Source: Mycobacterium sp. MBM (lineage in GTDB: Bacteria; Actinomycetota; Actinomycetes; Mycobacteriales; Mycobacteriaceae). Taken from it: DNA of 35,186 bases. Shown here piece after piece: positions 1 through 8,242 of the stretch (its first letter is position 1; each line of letters opens with the position of its first letter). The position numbers were made by a program, and so were the translations under genes. The stretch lies in NCBI GenBank assembly GCA_021648845.1, contig JAKJHY010000043.1, positions 1 to 35,186 on the forward strand, written 5' to 3'. The notes beneath the pieces were generated by a model that saw nothing but the letters and a program-made list of their open reading frames with translations, was not told where the DNA came from and made no database searches.

Positions 1-203
1 TCGCGCCAGGCGGGGAAGGCCGCGGCGGCGGCGTCGATGACCGCGCGGGCGTCGGCGACGCTGCCCAGGGCCACCTGCCCGGTGACCTGACCGGTCGCCG
101 GATTGGTCACCGCAGCGGTGACGTCCGAAGCGCCTTCGAAATCGGTGTTGTTGAGCCAGTGTGAGATTGGCGTGCGAGCGGGATGTTGGATGGCATTGGA
201 CAC
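1..203 (-). CDS. mmsA: Methylmalonate-semialdehyde dehydrogenase, N-terminal part (runs off the window)
   Basis: The reverse strand encodes about 67 residues reading into the window edge. It includes HWLNNTDFEG, then NPATGQVTGQVALGS and an Ala-rich helix ending FPAWR, the usual N-terminus of CoA-acylating (methyl)malonate-semialdehyde dehydrogenase (aldehyde dehydrogenase fold). This enzyme oxidises malonate or methylmalonate semialdehyde to acetyl- or propionyl-CoA in valine and beta-alanine catabolism. I chose the GTG at 203 because it is the nearest in-frame start upstream of the conserved region; GAGGGT just before it is a weak, closely spaced ribosome site. The gene is divergent from the LysR gene at 290, and a palindrome at 259-274 lies between them. 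The catalytic Cys and the C-terminus are outside the window, so family assignment rests on the N-terminus only. Confidence 0.8.
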   Translation of the reverse strand, partial: MSNAIQHPARTPISHWLNNTDFEGASDVTAAVTNPATGQVTGQVALGSVADARAVIDAAAAAFPAWR

Positions 204-258
204 ACCCTCATGGTTTATCGCGTTTGTGCACAGGTCAAGAACGAATCCCGCACGGTGG

Positions 259-274
259 CGTGCAATTATGCACG
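259..274. promoter_or_regulatory. Palindrome CGTGCA-N4-TGCACG, putative LysR operator
   Basis: Perfect 6-bp arms separated by ATTA lie between the divergent mmsA and lysR starts, 15 bp upstream of the lysR ATG. The same arms with the same 4-bp spacer (TAAA) recur at 4302-4317 in front of the permease/amidase operon. Overlap with the likely -35 region of lysR (a possible -10, TAGCTT, is at 277-282) fits autoregulation. Operator function is inferred. Confidence 0.6.
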
Positions 275-289
275 TGTAGCTTGGTGGTC

Positions 290-1183
290 ATGTTCAGTGC
301 CGACAACCTGCGATTCTTTCTCGAAGTGGCGCGCACCGGCCGCCTCAACGAAGCCGCTCGCAACCTTGGAGTGGATCACACCACGGTGGGCCGACGCATC
401 ACCACACTGGAGAAGTCGTTGGGGGAGCGCCTGTTCGACCGATCCCCGGGTGGCTGGATTCTGACCGAGGCGGGAGCAACCCTGCTGCCGCGTGCCGAGT
501 CGGTCGAGTCGGCGGTGCTGGCGGCCTACGACGTCCGATCCTCGGGTGAGGGGTTGCTGACGGGCACCGTTCGAATCGCGACCACCGATGGCTTCGGCGC
601 CTTCGTCGTTGCGCCACGGCTCGTAGAGCTCCGCCGCCGGCATCCCAACCTCGAGATCGAACTGGTCACCGCGACTGAACATGGCTCGCTGTCGGCTCGC
701 CACTTCGACGTGGCCGTCACACTCGAGCAGCCTCCACCGCGATCGGTGCATGTCCAGCACCTGGCCACCTACCAGTTACGGCTTTATGCCTCCGCGGAGT
801 ACCTTGCCGCGGCGCCCCCGGTGCTGGAATTGGCCGATCTGAAGGGGCACTCGCTGATCTGGTACATCGACGCGCTGCTGGATGTGGCACCGCTGCGGAT
901 TTTGGATCTGCTACCCCACAAGCAGCGAGCCGCCATCCAGACCAACAACATCACCGGTCACTGGACCGCCGCACGCAGCGGGTTGGGTATCGTCCCGCTG
1001 CCGGAGTATGTAGGTGAGCCGGACGAATCGCTGAAAACAGTCCTACCCGAACTTTTTTCGGTGCAGCGAAGCTACTGGCTGGTGGTTCCGCGGGAGTTGC
1101 AGCAGGTCGGCCGGGTGCGGGCCGTCGCGGCGTTTCTGCGCTCGCTGGCGACATCGAGTCCCTACCTCACACAAGGCTGGTAG
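290..1183 (+). CDS. LysR-family transcriptional regulator
   Basis: A 297-residue protein with an N-terminal winged HTH (about residues 5-64: NLRFFLEVARTGRLNEAA, then TTVGRRITTLEKSLGERLF) followed by a substrate-binding-like domain starting near GTVRIATTDGFG. The length is normal for LysR. The frame is open further upstream, but I start at ATG 290 because the HTH begins immediately after it; a possible leaderless -10 (TAGCTT) sits 7 nt upstream. The gene is divergent from mmsA and convergent with the amidase gene (6 nt between stops). The palindrome just upstream recurs before the permease, so its likely targets are itself and the permease/amidase pair, perhaps also mmsA. The inducer is unknown; an amide or its carboxylate product would fit the context. 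Confidence 0.9.
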   Translation: MFSADNLRFFLEVARTGRLNEAARNLGVDHTTVGRRITTLEKSLGERLFDRSPGGWILTEAGATLLPRAESVESAVLAAYDVRSSGEGLLTGTVRIATTDGFGAFVVAPRLVELRRRHPNLEIELVTATEHGSLSARHFDVAVTLEQPPPRSVHVQHLATYQLRLYASAEYLAAAPPVLELADLKGHSLIWYIDALLDVAPLRILDLLPHKQRAAIQTNNITGHWTAARSGLGIVPLPEYVGEPDESLKTVLPELFSVQRSYWLVVPRELQQVGRVRAVAAFLRSLATSSPYLTQGW

Positions 1184-1189
1184 CTGGAC

Positions 1190-2608
1190 TCAGATCGCGG
1201 GGTGTCGTTTGTTCCACGGCGTGGCCTGCTGGAACGCGCTGACGATATCCACCAGCAGACGTTCGTCGAACGCACTGCCGACCATCTGCAGACCGACGGG
1301 GAAGGGGCGACCGGACTCCGTGGTCGTGAAGCCGCCGGGGAAAGTGATCGTGGGCAGTTGTGACAGCGTGAAAGGGACGGTGAACCGGTGCACCCCGGCC
1401 GTTGTTTCGTCGTCCATGCGGACCATTTTCTCAACCGGGGGCGCGATGAACGACATCGCGGGAATCAGGGTGGCGTCCACCCGGTCCAGAGCCGCTTCCA
1501 TCTGTCCCTTGAAAACCAATCGACGCTGTAACAGCGTGTCGTAGTCCATACCCGACATCGCCATCCCCAGCTCGATCAGCTCGGCGAGCGCGGGTCCGTA
1601 GGTATCCTTGTGGGCGGCGTAGAGATCTCGGTGCGCGCGTGCGGTCTGCACGGCGCACACACCGAACCAGTCGGTGATGGCCTCGGTCGGATCCGGAAGG
1701 ATGATGGGCGTCAGTTCAGCACCGAGCTCCTGCAACGTCTGCTCAGCCTCCCGATGCGCCTTCTCCACATCGGAGCTGACGTCCCGATAGCTCCAGGTCG
1801 GGTCGATACCGATCCGAACACCCTTCAACGACGACGTTGCCCGTGTGTCGAATGCGGGTACGGGCCGCGATGACGCGGTCGCATCCCGGGGATCCGCACC
1901 GGCGATGGCGGCGAGGATGAGGCCGGCGTCGAGTGCCGATCGACAGATCGGCCCGATATGGTCCAGTGTCGCCGCAAGTTCCACCACGCCCGCCCGGCTG
2001 ACGCGTCCCCAGGTCGGCTTCAGTCCGGTCGCGCCGTTCGAAGCCGACGGCATCCGGATCGAGCCGCCGGTGTCGGAGCCGAGCGCACCGAAACACAGTC
2101 CGGCCACCGGGGCCACTCCGCTCCCGCTTGAGGAGACGCCCACCCAGCGGTCCGCATCCCAGGGATTGAGCGGAGCTCGAAACGGTGGCGTGTGTTCGGT
2201 GTAGACCCCCTCGGTGGTGTGCACCTTGCCCACGATCACGGCACCGGCATCCTCGAGCCTGTCCACCACCGTCGCGGACGTCGCCGCGACCTGTCCGATC
2301 CGGGCCGCCATTCCAGCCTCGGTGCGCCAGCCCCGCTTGTCGAAAATGTCCTTGATGGCCAGCGGCACTCCGTCGAGCGGGCCCCGTGCGGTCCCGGCGC
2401 GGCGGCGAGCATCGGATTGTTCGGCTTGGGCCATCGCTTGGTCTGCAGCGACGAAGGCGAATGCACCCAACTGCGGGTCCACCTCGGCGATCCTGCTCAA
2501 CATCACTTCGGTGAGCCGTTGCGCGGTGAGATCGCCACCGGCCAGCAGGTCGGCCACCTCGCTGATCTCCCGGTACTGCAGGTCTGCTGCCGAACTGTTG
2601 TCGCTCAT
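1190..2608 (-). CDS. Amidase (amidase signature family)
   Basis: A 472-residue enzyme of usual length with the full amidase-signature triad: Lys86 in VPLAIKD, cis-Ser160 in VGVSSSGSG, and nucleophile Ser183 in GSDTGGSIR. Such enzymes hydrolyse carboxamides to an acid plus ammonia; the substrate cannot be told from sequence. The start is ATG 2608, preceded by a strong AAGGAGA ribosome site. It lies 31 nt downstream of the NCS1 permease stop on the same strand, so the two probably form a transport-then-hydrolysis operon. Convergent with the LysR gene. Cytoplasmic, with no signal peptide. AtzF- or indoleacetamide-hydrolase-like alternatives cannot be separated here. Confidence 0.9.
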   Translation of the reverse strand: MSDNSSAADLQYREISEVADLLAGGDLTAQRLTEVMLSRIAEVDPQLGAFAFVAADQAMAQAEQSDARRRAGTARGPLDGVPLAIKDIFDKRGWRTEAGMAARIGQVAATSATVVDRLEDAGAVIVGKVHTTEGVYTEHTPPFRAPLNPWDADRWVGVSSSGSGVAPVAGLCFGALGSDTGGSIRMPSASNGATGLKPTWGRVSRAGVVELAATLDHIGPICRSALDAGLILAAIAGADPRDATASSRPVPAFDTRATSSLKGVRIGIDPTWSYRDVSSDVEKAHREAEQTLQELGAELTPIILPDPTEAITDWFGVCAVQTARAHRDLYAAHKDTYGPALAELIELGMAMSGMDYDTLLQRRLVFKGQMEAALDRVDATLIPAMSFIAPPVEKMVRMDDETTAGVHRFTVPFTLSQLPTITFPGGFTTTESGRPFPVGLQMVGSAFDERLLVDIVSAFQQATPWNKRHPAI

Positions 2609-2639
2609 GTCGTGGATCTCCTTATCCGGGGAAGGTGTT

Positions 2640-4109
2640 TCACCCGCGGTCGTCGGCGGTTCGGCTCAGCGCGACATCGCCCACCGTGGTGCCGTCCACC
2701 GCCTGCACCGCAGACGAACCGTACTGCGAGCCTTTGGTCAGAATAGTGAGCGGGATGTACACGATGGGCCCCACCACCATGGCTGCGAACGAGGCGAAGT
2801 GCATCGGATAGGCGCCGAGCACTCCGAGCGCACCGATCGCGATACCGACGGCCAACGCCGCCATACCACACAGATTCCAGTCCTTGACCCGTCCCTCGCG
2901 GTACTCGATATTGCTGCCCGGCGCCAGCTTCAGCAGCTTCCGACAGACGAAATAGTCACTGAGCAGGATGAATATCCACGTATTGGTCATGACGCCGGTG
3001 ACTGCCAGGAACTTGTCGGTGTACTGCAGAACGTTGATCGGGTACAGCACCACACCGATCCCCACCAACAAGACCATCCACCATTGCCGGCCTACCCGCT
3101 TGGCCGAGAGCACATCCCATGCGTTGGACAGTGCCAACGACCCCGAGTACAGGTTCATCACGTTGATTCGTACCTGCGTCAAGATTGCGAATATCACACC
3201 CAGGACACCCATTACGATCGCGAAGATGAGTCCCGGATCGGTGGCTGCAAGTTCTTGTTCGGCCCGTGTTCCGTCGAAATGCGCGACCATGGTGAAACCG
3301 AGGAAGACCCCGAGCACCATCACCACCGCGATCATCAGCAGCTCGACGAGCATCACCCCACCTGTTCCGACGTACGAGACAGACCTCTTCACGAACCGTC
3401 CGTAGTCGGTGGCGATCAGCGCCTGAAAGACGACCTGGCCGTTCGCCAGACTCAATGCCTGCCACATCGCGGTGCTGCTCACGCCGTCCTGCACCACCCA
3501 TTCGCCGGGACCCACCAGGACGTAGCCGTTGGCGAGCATCACCATGCCGATGACGAACAAGACCAAGAAGATCGGCATGCCGTAACGTTGTAACAGGTTC
3601 ATGGAATGCATTCCGCGCCAAGAACAATAGAGCGCTATCAGAGCCACGATCGCGAAGACCACGCTGGCGCCCGCCGAGTTGATCGAGATGCCGGCGATCT
3701 CGCTGAGACCGTGCGAGACGATGCTGCCCTCGAAAATAAAGTAGAAAACATAGTTGACGGCGTAGACGAACGACGCGATCGCCGAGCCTCGTCCGCCGAA
3801 TCCGAGACCGCGAGACAACAGCGGCAGGGAAAGCCCCTCCTGGCTCGCGATTCTCATCACCAGTGCACCGACGACGGTGGCGCCGACCACCATGTAGGCG
3901 ATCGGGACCAGGACCATCGGCCAACCCACCAGGAAGCCCATCTGACCTCCGAGGGCAAACCAGAACATCGCCGTCACGTTTCCGGTGAGCACGAGCAGGA
4001 TTGCCGGTCGCCGCCACCGCTGACTGTCCGGCACGCGAGTGGTCGCGTAACTTTCGATCTGGTCGTCGAGGCTGGTCGCCGGACCTTGGAAGTAGTCCCT
4101 GAGACTCAC
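2640..4109 (-). CDS. NCS1-family permease (purine/cytosine/allantoin permease-like)
   Basis: A 489-residue, highly hydrophobic protein with about twelve membrane segments, an N-terminal soluble stretch (SLRDYFQGPATSLDDQIESY) and a Gly-rich motif GLGFGGRGSAI, typical of nucleobase:cation symporter-1 transporters. These import cytosine, purines, hydantoins, allantoin or similar small cyclic amides with H+ or Na+. I chose the GTG at 4109 because AAAGGAAA precedes it at good spacing; the open frame continues upstream to 4259 but that part is low-complexity Arg-rich and not permease-like. It is followed by the amidase gene, so the imported compound is probably an amide or cyclic amide. A shared palindrome lies about 190 bp upstream. 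Exact substrate unknown. Confidence 0.88.
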   Translation of the reverse strand: MSLRDYFQGPATSLDDQIESYATTRVPDSQRWRRPAILLVLTGNVTAMFWFALGGQMGFLVGWPMVLVPIAYMVVGATVVGALVMRIASQEGLSLPLLSRGLGFGGRGSAIASFVYAVNYVFYFIFEGSIVSHGLSEIAGISINSAGASVVFAIVALIALYCSWRGMHSMNLLQRYGMPIFLVLFVIGMVMLANGYVLVGPGEWVVQDGVSSTAMWQALSLANGQVVFQALIATDYGRFVKRSVSYVGTGGVMLVELLMIAVVMVLGVFLGFTMVAHFDGTRAEQELAATDPGLIFAIVMGVLGVIFAILTQVRINVMNLYSGSLALSNAWDVLSAKRVGRQWWMVLLVGIGVVLYPINVLQYTDKFLAVTGVMTNTWIFILLSDYFVCRKLLKLAPGSNIEYREGRVKDWNLCGMAALAVGIAIGALGVLGAYPMHFASFAAMVVGPIVYIPLTILTKGSQYGSSAVQAVDGTTVGDVALSRTADDRG

Positions 4110-4301
4110 GGATGTTTCCTTTCTGCTCACCGCAATCCGGTGGATGACGAGTGCACGGTGCCATTGCGTGCGTCGACGAGTCCGAATCGGAACGCAAGCG
4201 ACGAACGAGATCCGGACCGCGGCAAGACCCCTCGTGACGTGAGGTTGGTTACATCTCAACCGAGATCGTCCGGCGCGTCAACGGACAGTCATGCAGATGG
4301 A

Positions 4302-4317
4302 CGTGCATAAATGCACG
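4302..4317. promoter_or_regulatory. Second copy of the CGTGCA-N4-TGCACG palindrome
   Basis: Identical 6-bp arms and spacer length to 259-274, here with TAAA as spacer. It lies in the 265-bp gap between the quinone oxidoreductase stop and the permease start. The copy pair links the LysR gene to the permease/amidase operon. Confidence 0.6.
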
Positions 4318-4320
4318 CTC

Positions 4321-4334
4321 TGCCGTGCACGGCA
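4321..4334. promoter_or_regulatory. 14-bp perfect palindrome TGCCGTGCACGGCA
   Basis: It lies 3 bp after the 4302-4317 palindrome and shares its GTGCAC core, with no spacer. It may be a second half of a composite operator for the permease promoter. Function inferred. Confidence 0.4.
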
Positions 4335-4374
4335 ACAACGTCCTGCACCAGCGACTGTCGCAGCGGATATCGCG

Positions 4375-5355
4375 CTACCGAAGTTCCAGGACGACCTTGC
4401 CGACAGTGCGTTTGGATTCGACGAGCTGATGGGCGCGTGCCGCTTCGGCCATCGGAATGACCGAATCCACTACCACGCGCACCGCACCGGAGGCGAACAG
4501 GGGCAGGACATCGCGTGTCACACCGGCAATGATGTCCGCCTTTTGATGCAGCGGGCGAGAACGCAACATGGTCGCCGATACGCTGGCGCGCTTGGACATC
4601 AGGTATCCGATGTCCAGCGGCGCGGGGCCGGCCGTGCCGCCGATAATGACGAGATGCCCGTCCGGGGCCAAGCATTCGAGATTGCGCGTGAGGTAATCCG
4701 CTCCCACCACATCCAGGATGACATCGACCCCGCGACCACCGGTGGCCTCCAGAGTGGCTGCGACGAAACCCTGTGACCGATAGTTGATCGCCGTGTGCGC
4801 GCCGAGCCGTAGGCCCGCCTGGGTCTTCTCCACGCTTCCGGCGGTGGTCACGACGTGGGCACCGATGGCGCTGGCCCACTGGATCGCGAACGTGCCGATA
4901 CCGCCGCCGGCACCGTGGATCAATACCGTCTGCCCTTCGCCGAGGCCGGCGATCATGGCCAAATTCGAGTACACGGTGGCGGCCACCTCGGGCACCGCGG
5001 CCGCTTCGATCATGCTGAGGCCCGGGGGAATCGGCATCACCTGGGTAGCGGGAACGGCGACTTCGTCGGCATATCCGCCGCCATCGAGCAGTGCGCATAC
5101 CTCGTCGCCGGGTGCCCACGTGGTGACATCCGCGCCGACGGCCGTGACGGTGCCGGAACACTCGAGCCCCAGCGGGCGCGGCGCCCACGGCGGTACCGGG
5201 TATCGCCCGCGCCGTTGCAGCAAGTCGGCGTTGTTGACCCCGGCCGCCGCGATCTGGATCACCACGTCATGGGCACCGGCGTGGATCGGCTCGACCTGCT
5301 GCCACCGCAGGACGTCCGGATCGCCGGGGTGGTCGAACAGGATCGCTCGGCTCAT
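4375..5355 (-). CDS. NAD(P)H:quinone oxidoreductase, zinc-independent MDR family
   Basis: A 326-residue medium-chain dehydrogenase/reductase of the quinone-oxidoreductase (PIG3/QOR) type. It has the N-terminal GroES-like part (AAAGVNNADLLQRRGRYP), the cofactor loop GAGGGIG in the Rossmann domain, and the C-terminal ESKRTVGKVVLEL signature. No structural or catalytic zinc cysteine cluster is visible. The reaction is NADPH-dependent reduction of quinones or enones. The start at 5355 overlaps the stop of the upstream gene by ATGA, so the two are translationally coupled. The frame is open further upstream to 5967, but that region is occupied by the upstream gene in another frame. Confidence 0.88.
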   Translation of the reverse strand: MSRAILFDHPGDPDVLRWQQVEPIHAGAHDVVIQIAAAGVNNADLLQRRGRYPVPPWAPRPLGLECSGTVTAVGADVTTWAPGDEVCALLDGGGYADEVAVPATQVMPIPPGLSMIEAAAVPEVAATVYSNLAMIAGLGEGQTVLIHGAGGGIGTFAIQWASAIGAHVVTTAGSVEKTQAGLRLGAHTAINYRSQGFVAATLEATGGRGVDVILDVVGADYLTRNLECLAPDGHLVIIGGTAGPAPLDIGYLMSKRASVSATMLRSRPLHQKADIIAGVTRDVLPLFASGAVRVVVDSVIPMAEAARAHQLVESKRTVGKVVLELR

Positions 5356-5894
5356 CGCTGCGCCGCCCAGTGAGCGATGCTCTGCGCGTACCGGGGCGTC
5401 TCGACGCGGCAGTGCCGCCCCGACGCTTCCTGCCGGGCGTTCGCCGCCTCCTGGAAACTCTGACCGTTTTTGGCGATGAACGCCAGGAAGTCTTCGGTGG
5501 GATGGGAGGTCACCGTGTTGGTGTATCGGCACCGGTCGCCGTCGAGTTGGTCCATGCGAAGTTCCCAGACGACCTGCGTCGTCGTCCACCCGGCGGGGGT
5601 GAGAACGTCGGACAGCGACACCATCTTGCAGTAGTGCGTTTCGGCGACCTCGAAGCGGTACTGCTGGATCACCAGACCGGTCCCGATCATCTCGATATTG
5701 ATCGACATCGGTGTGCCATCGTCGTCGACCGTGTATCCCGCAGCCTTGTGATCGCCCGGTGCGCAGCGCTGATACTCGTGCGTGGGAAGAGTTTTCAGCC
5801 ATTGCGCGATGTCCACACGGTCGTAAGGCGCTTCCACGTCTGCGGTGATCGCGGCGTGGGAAAGCACCAGGTCTTCGCGCACTGCGTTGCTCAT
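5352..5894 (-). CDS. SRPBCC/START-like protein of unknown function
   Basis: A 180-residue protein with features of a helix-grip (SRPBCC) ligand-binding fold: an N-terminal strand ITADVEAPYDRVDIAQWL, a central strand-rich part (GYTVDDDGTPMSINIEMIG), and a C-terminal helix (SHPTEDFLAFIAKNGQSFQEAANAR would span it). No catalytic residues can be assigned. The start ATG 5894 has AGGAGC at good spacing. It is the first gene of a pair with the quinone oxidoreductase (4-nt overlap), so it may bind the substrate or product of that enzyme; this is inference. Confidence 0.75.
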   Translation of the reverse strand: MSNAVREDLVLSHAAITADVEAPYDRVDIAQWLKTLPTHEYQRCAPGDHKAAGYTVDDDGTPMSINIEMIGTGLVIQQYRFEVAETHYCKMVSLSDVLTPAGWTTTQVVWELRMDQLDGDRCRYTNTVTSHPTEDFLAFIAKNGQSFQEAANARQEASGRHCRVETPRYAQSIAHWAAQR

Positions 5895-6042
5895 CGTCTG
5901 CTCCTGTCATCGGGATGTGATCTCGCTGCAGCAAGCATGTCGCGGGCGCCACCGGCTCGACAATCACGCTGACGTGACCTGAGAAGGTAGTGCTAGCCGC
6001 AATCTGGAGCGGATCACCCCGAGAAGCTCTGAATGCGCTTCC

Positions 6043-6480
6043 TCAGGCCGGTCGAAGCTCCTGGGCGAGCATGACGATGATGCCGCTCGGGCCGCGGACA
6101 TAGGTGAGCTTGTACATGTCCTGGTAGGTGGCGATGCCGCGAAGCGGATGGCACCCGTGCCTGGCGGCCGCCGCGAGCGCTACGTCGAGATCGTCGACAG
6201 CGAAAGCGACACGGTGCATCCCGATTTCGTTGGGCAGGGTGGGTGGCGAATCGATGGCCGGCGGGTGCAGGTACTCGAACAGTTCCAACCGGCCGACGCC
6301 ATCGGGTGTCTGCAACATCGCGATGTTCGCGTGGTTACCGTCCAAACCGACGGCCGTGTCGGTCCACTCACCGCTGACCGTGTCGCGGCCGACGACCGTG
6401 AGGCCGAGGTCGGTGAAGAAGGCAATCGCGGCCTCCAGATCGCGGACGGCAATCCCGACGTTGTCGAGTCTGATGGCCAT
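6043..6480 (-). CDS. VOC (glyoxalase/dioxygenase superfamily) protein
   Basis: A 145-residue protein with the two beta-alpha-beta-beta-beta modules of the vicinal oxygen chelate fold (IRLDNVGIAVRDLEAAIAF near the N-terminus, HRVAFAVDDLDVALAAA in the second half). The position that is usually the first metal-binding His is Asn (DNVGIAV), so metal binding may be altered. Reaction unknown; glyoxalase or epimerase names would be guesses. I use ATG 6480; a GTG at 6489 is an alternative. It begins only 15 nt after the upstream esterase stop, so it is probably co-transcribed with it. Confidence 0.8.
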   Translation of the reverse strand: MAIRLDNVGIAVRDLEAAIAFFTDLGLTVVGRDTVSGEWTDTAVGLDGNHANIAMLQTPDGVGRLELFEYLHPPAIDSPPTLPNEIGMHRVAFAVDDLDVALAAAARHGCHPLRGIATYQDMYKLTYVRGPSGIIVMLAQELRPA

Positions 6481-6495
6481 GAGGACCACGGTAAC

Positions 6496-7377
6496 TCAGC
6501 GCCGGTATGTCTCCAGGGCCGCGGCGTCGAGGTTCTGGTAGGCCAGCCACATATCGCGTCCCAACGCGCGGATGCCCTCGGCGTTGTAATGCCGGTCGGC
6601 GTGACTGTTGAACGAGTTCCGGTTACCGGGCACGAAGGCGGTGCGTGGTATGCGGTTCGGGGTGTCTTCGTGCACGGCGTTGATCGCCGTGTAGTCCTTG
6701 CCGCTGAGCTCCATCTCCTCGGGCACCATGCCGCCGAGGATGATCGGCGTCTCGGCGCCGTACCGGGAGCGCAGATCGTCGAAGAGCGCATCCAGCTTGC
6801 GCTGGTATACCGGTCCCGGGGTCAGCGGCACGTCGGACTCACCCTGGTGCCACAGCACGACCGCGACGGTGCTGCCAGGATTGCGCTGCAGGGCGGCGTC
6901 GATCGAGCGGACCGCCTCGCGATAAAGATTGCGCCGTGTCGTCGTGTCGTCGATATCCCAGGTGTAGCCGTTCTTCGGGTGGAACGAGGTGTCGCCGCGG
7001 GCGCAGGGCACCAGCAGCACCGCACGACCGGTCGCCTCGGTCAACGCCTTGCCGAAGGTCACGCCGAATCCGACCCGCCGAGCCGGGGTCTCGTGAACCA
7101 GCGGATCCGCGCCGAGAATGACGGTGTTCTTCGACGGACCGCTGTTGGCCCACTGGTGCACATCGGGGTGCGGCTTGTCGGCGCCGCCCGGGTCCAGCGG
7201 CAACCCCATGCCGAACGCGTTGGACTGGCCCAGGATCGGCACCACCAGGTAAGGCTCGCTCGGCGGGGTCACCGGGATGCCCTTCGGTGCGATCCGGCGC
7301 TTGACGAAGCACTTCAGTTCGAAAGCCGCGCGCTTCCACAGCGGCGCGTCGCCATCGGGATTGCGGGGTGTACGCAT
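6496..7377 (-). CDS. Sialate O-acetylesterase (SASA)-domain esterase
   Basis: A 293-residue SGNH-fold hydrolase. The nucleophile motif is ILGQSNAFGMG near residue 52, followed by LWHQGESD mid-protein and a C-terminal HADRHYNAEG that supplies the catalytic His. These match SASA-type carbohydrate or general esterases. No clear signal peptide is present; the N-terminus is Arg/Lys-rich. The start is taken as ATG 7377; an in-frame GTG at 7437 would add 20 poorly conserved-looking residues and would crowd the divergent promoter. Transcribed away from the SRPBCC gene at 7491 and upstream of the VOC gene. Natural ester substrate unknown. Confidence 0.85.
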   Translation of the reverse strand: MRTPRNPDGDAPLWKRAAFELKCFVKRRIAPKGIPVTPPSEPYLVVPILGQSNAFGMGLPLDPGGADKPHPDVHQWANSGPSKNTVILGADPLVHETPARRVGFGVTFGKALTEATGRAVLLVPCARGDTSFHPKNGYTWDIDDTTTRRNLYREAVRSIDAALQRNPGSTVAVVLWHQGESDVPLTPGPVYQRKLDALFDDLRSRYGAETPIILGGMVPEEMELSGKDYTAINAVHEDTPNRIPRTAFVPGNRNSFNSHADRHYNAEGIRALGRDMWLAYQNLDAAALETYRR

Positions 7378-7490
7378 GGCCAGGACAGTACAACCGTCCC
7401 GATCGGCGCACATCGGTGCGTGCGAGGTGGCGATCACGGCCTGACCATCGGGGCGTTTAGCAATGCGGCCGCGGCGGGCACATGCTGGCT

Positions 7491-7958
7491 ATGAGCAACG
7501 AAGCGAAGGTCACCGTCGAACGCACCATTGCCGCACGCGTCGATGCCGTATTTGACGTGCTGTCCAATCCTCACCGGCACCCTGCCTTGGACGGGTCCGG
7601 GTTAGTCCGTAGCGTCGACCACGCCGACCGGATCCAGAAGGTCGGCGAGGTGTTCACGATGAACATGCAGGGCGACCACATGGGCGGCGAATACAAGACC
7701 GATAACCACGTGACCGGATACGTGAAGGACAAGCTCCTGGCCTGGCAGACCGCGCCCGCGGGCACCGAGCCTCCCGGATGGGAGTGGCTGTGGGAGCTGG
7801 AGCCCCAGGGCCCGGGCGAGACACTGGTCCGGCACACCTACGACTGGTCCAAGGTCACGGACAAGAAATTGCTCGAAAAGGTGAAGTTCCCGCTGGTCAC
7901 CGAGGATCAGCTCGAGGACACGCTGGCGCGGCTGGCGGCCGAGGCCGCCTCGTCCTGA
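7491..7958 (+). CDS. SRPBCC family protein (polyketide cyclase/dehydrase-like)
   Basis: A 155-residue protein starting MSNEAKVTVERTIAARVDAV, the typical first strand and helix of the SRPBCC fold, with a tryptophan-rich central part (WEWLWELEPQGPGETLVRHTYDW). Such proteins bind hydrophobic ligands in a deep cavity; the ligand is unknown. ATG 7491 is preferred to the upstream in-frame ATG at 7482, since homologous folds begin close to the first strand. Divergent from the SASA esterase and convergent with the DUF3072 gene (18 nt between stops). Confidence 0.82.
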   Translation: MSNEAKVTVERTIAARVDAVFDVLSNPHRHPALDGSGLVRSVDHADRIQKVGEVFTMNMQGDHMGGEYKTDNHVTGYVKDKLLAWQTAPAGTEPPGWEWLWELEPQGPGETLVRHTYDWSKVTDKKLLEKVKFPLVTEDQLEDTLARLAAEAASS

Positions 7959-7976
7959 CCCGCGCGGCGCACCCGT

Positions 7977-8186
7977 TCAGCCGCGACCCGTTTTCTGTTG
8001 GAAGTCCTCGATGAGGTCGGACGCTTCTGCCTTGGTCATGTCCTCAGGGACCTCGGCTCCGGCCTCTTGCGCCAGGGTGTTCAGATAGCTGCGCTGCGCA
8101 CCCGTCATCGGTTCGTCGCCGGTGACCCACTGCGAGGTATCTTTTTCGGCGTTCTCCAAGGGTGCTTGTGTGGTGTCATCGCTCAT
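7977..8186 (-). CDS. DUF3072 small protein
   Basis: A 69-residue acidic protein with TGDEPMTGAQRSYLNTLAQE followed by PEDMTKAEASDLIEDFQ, the pattern of DUF3072, common in actinobacteria and of unknown function. The motif resembles a small SAP/HeH-like helical unit, but this is only an impression. ATG 8186 is chosen because the extension to 8246 overlaps the end of the upstream gene and is not conserved-looking. Probably the last gene of the block running from the GMC oxidoreductase. Confidence 0.82.
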   Translation of the reverse strand: MSDDTTQAPLENAEKDTSQWVTGDEPMTGAQRSYLNTLAQEAGAEVPEDMTKAEASDLIEDFQQKTGRG

Positions 8187-8242
8187 GTCCCGAGAGATGC
8201 CCACCGCAAGTATGTTCGAAACATGCGACTCGGTCGGCAGGA

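Noticed and set aside
2214..3593. Long plus-strand open frame of 459 codons
   Set aside because: It is antisense to the amidase and permease genes, with His/Asp-rich low-quality sequence typical of a high-GC shadow frame.
4289..5188. Minus-strand 299-codon frame over the quinone oxidoreductase
   Set aside because: Arg/Gly-rich shadow of the oxidoreductase in another frame.
6148..7494. Plus-strand open frame of 448 codons
   Set aside because: Antisense to the VOC and SASA genes; no family pattern.
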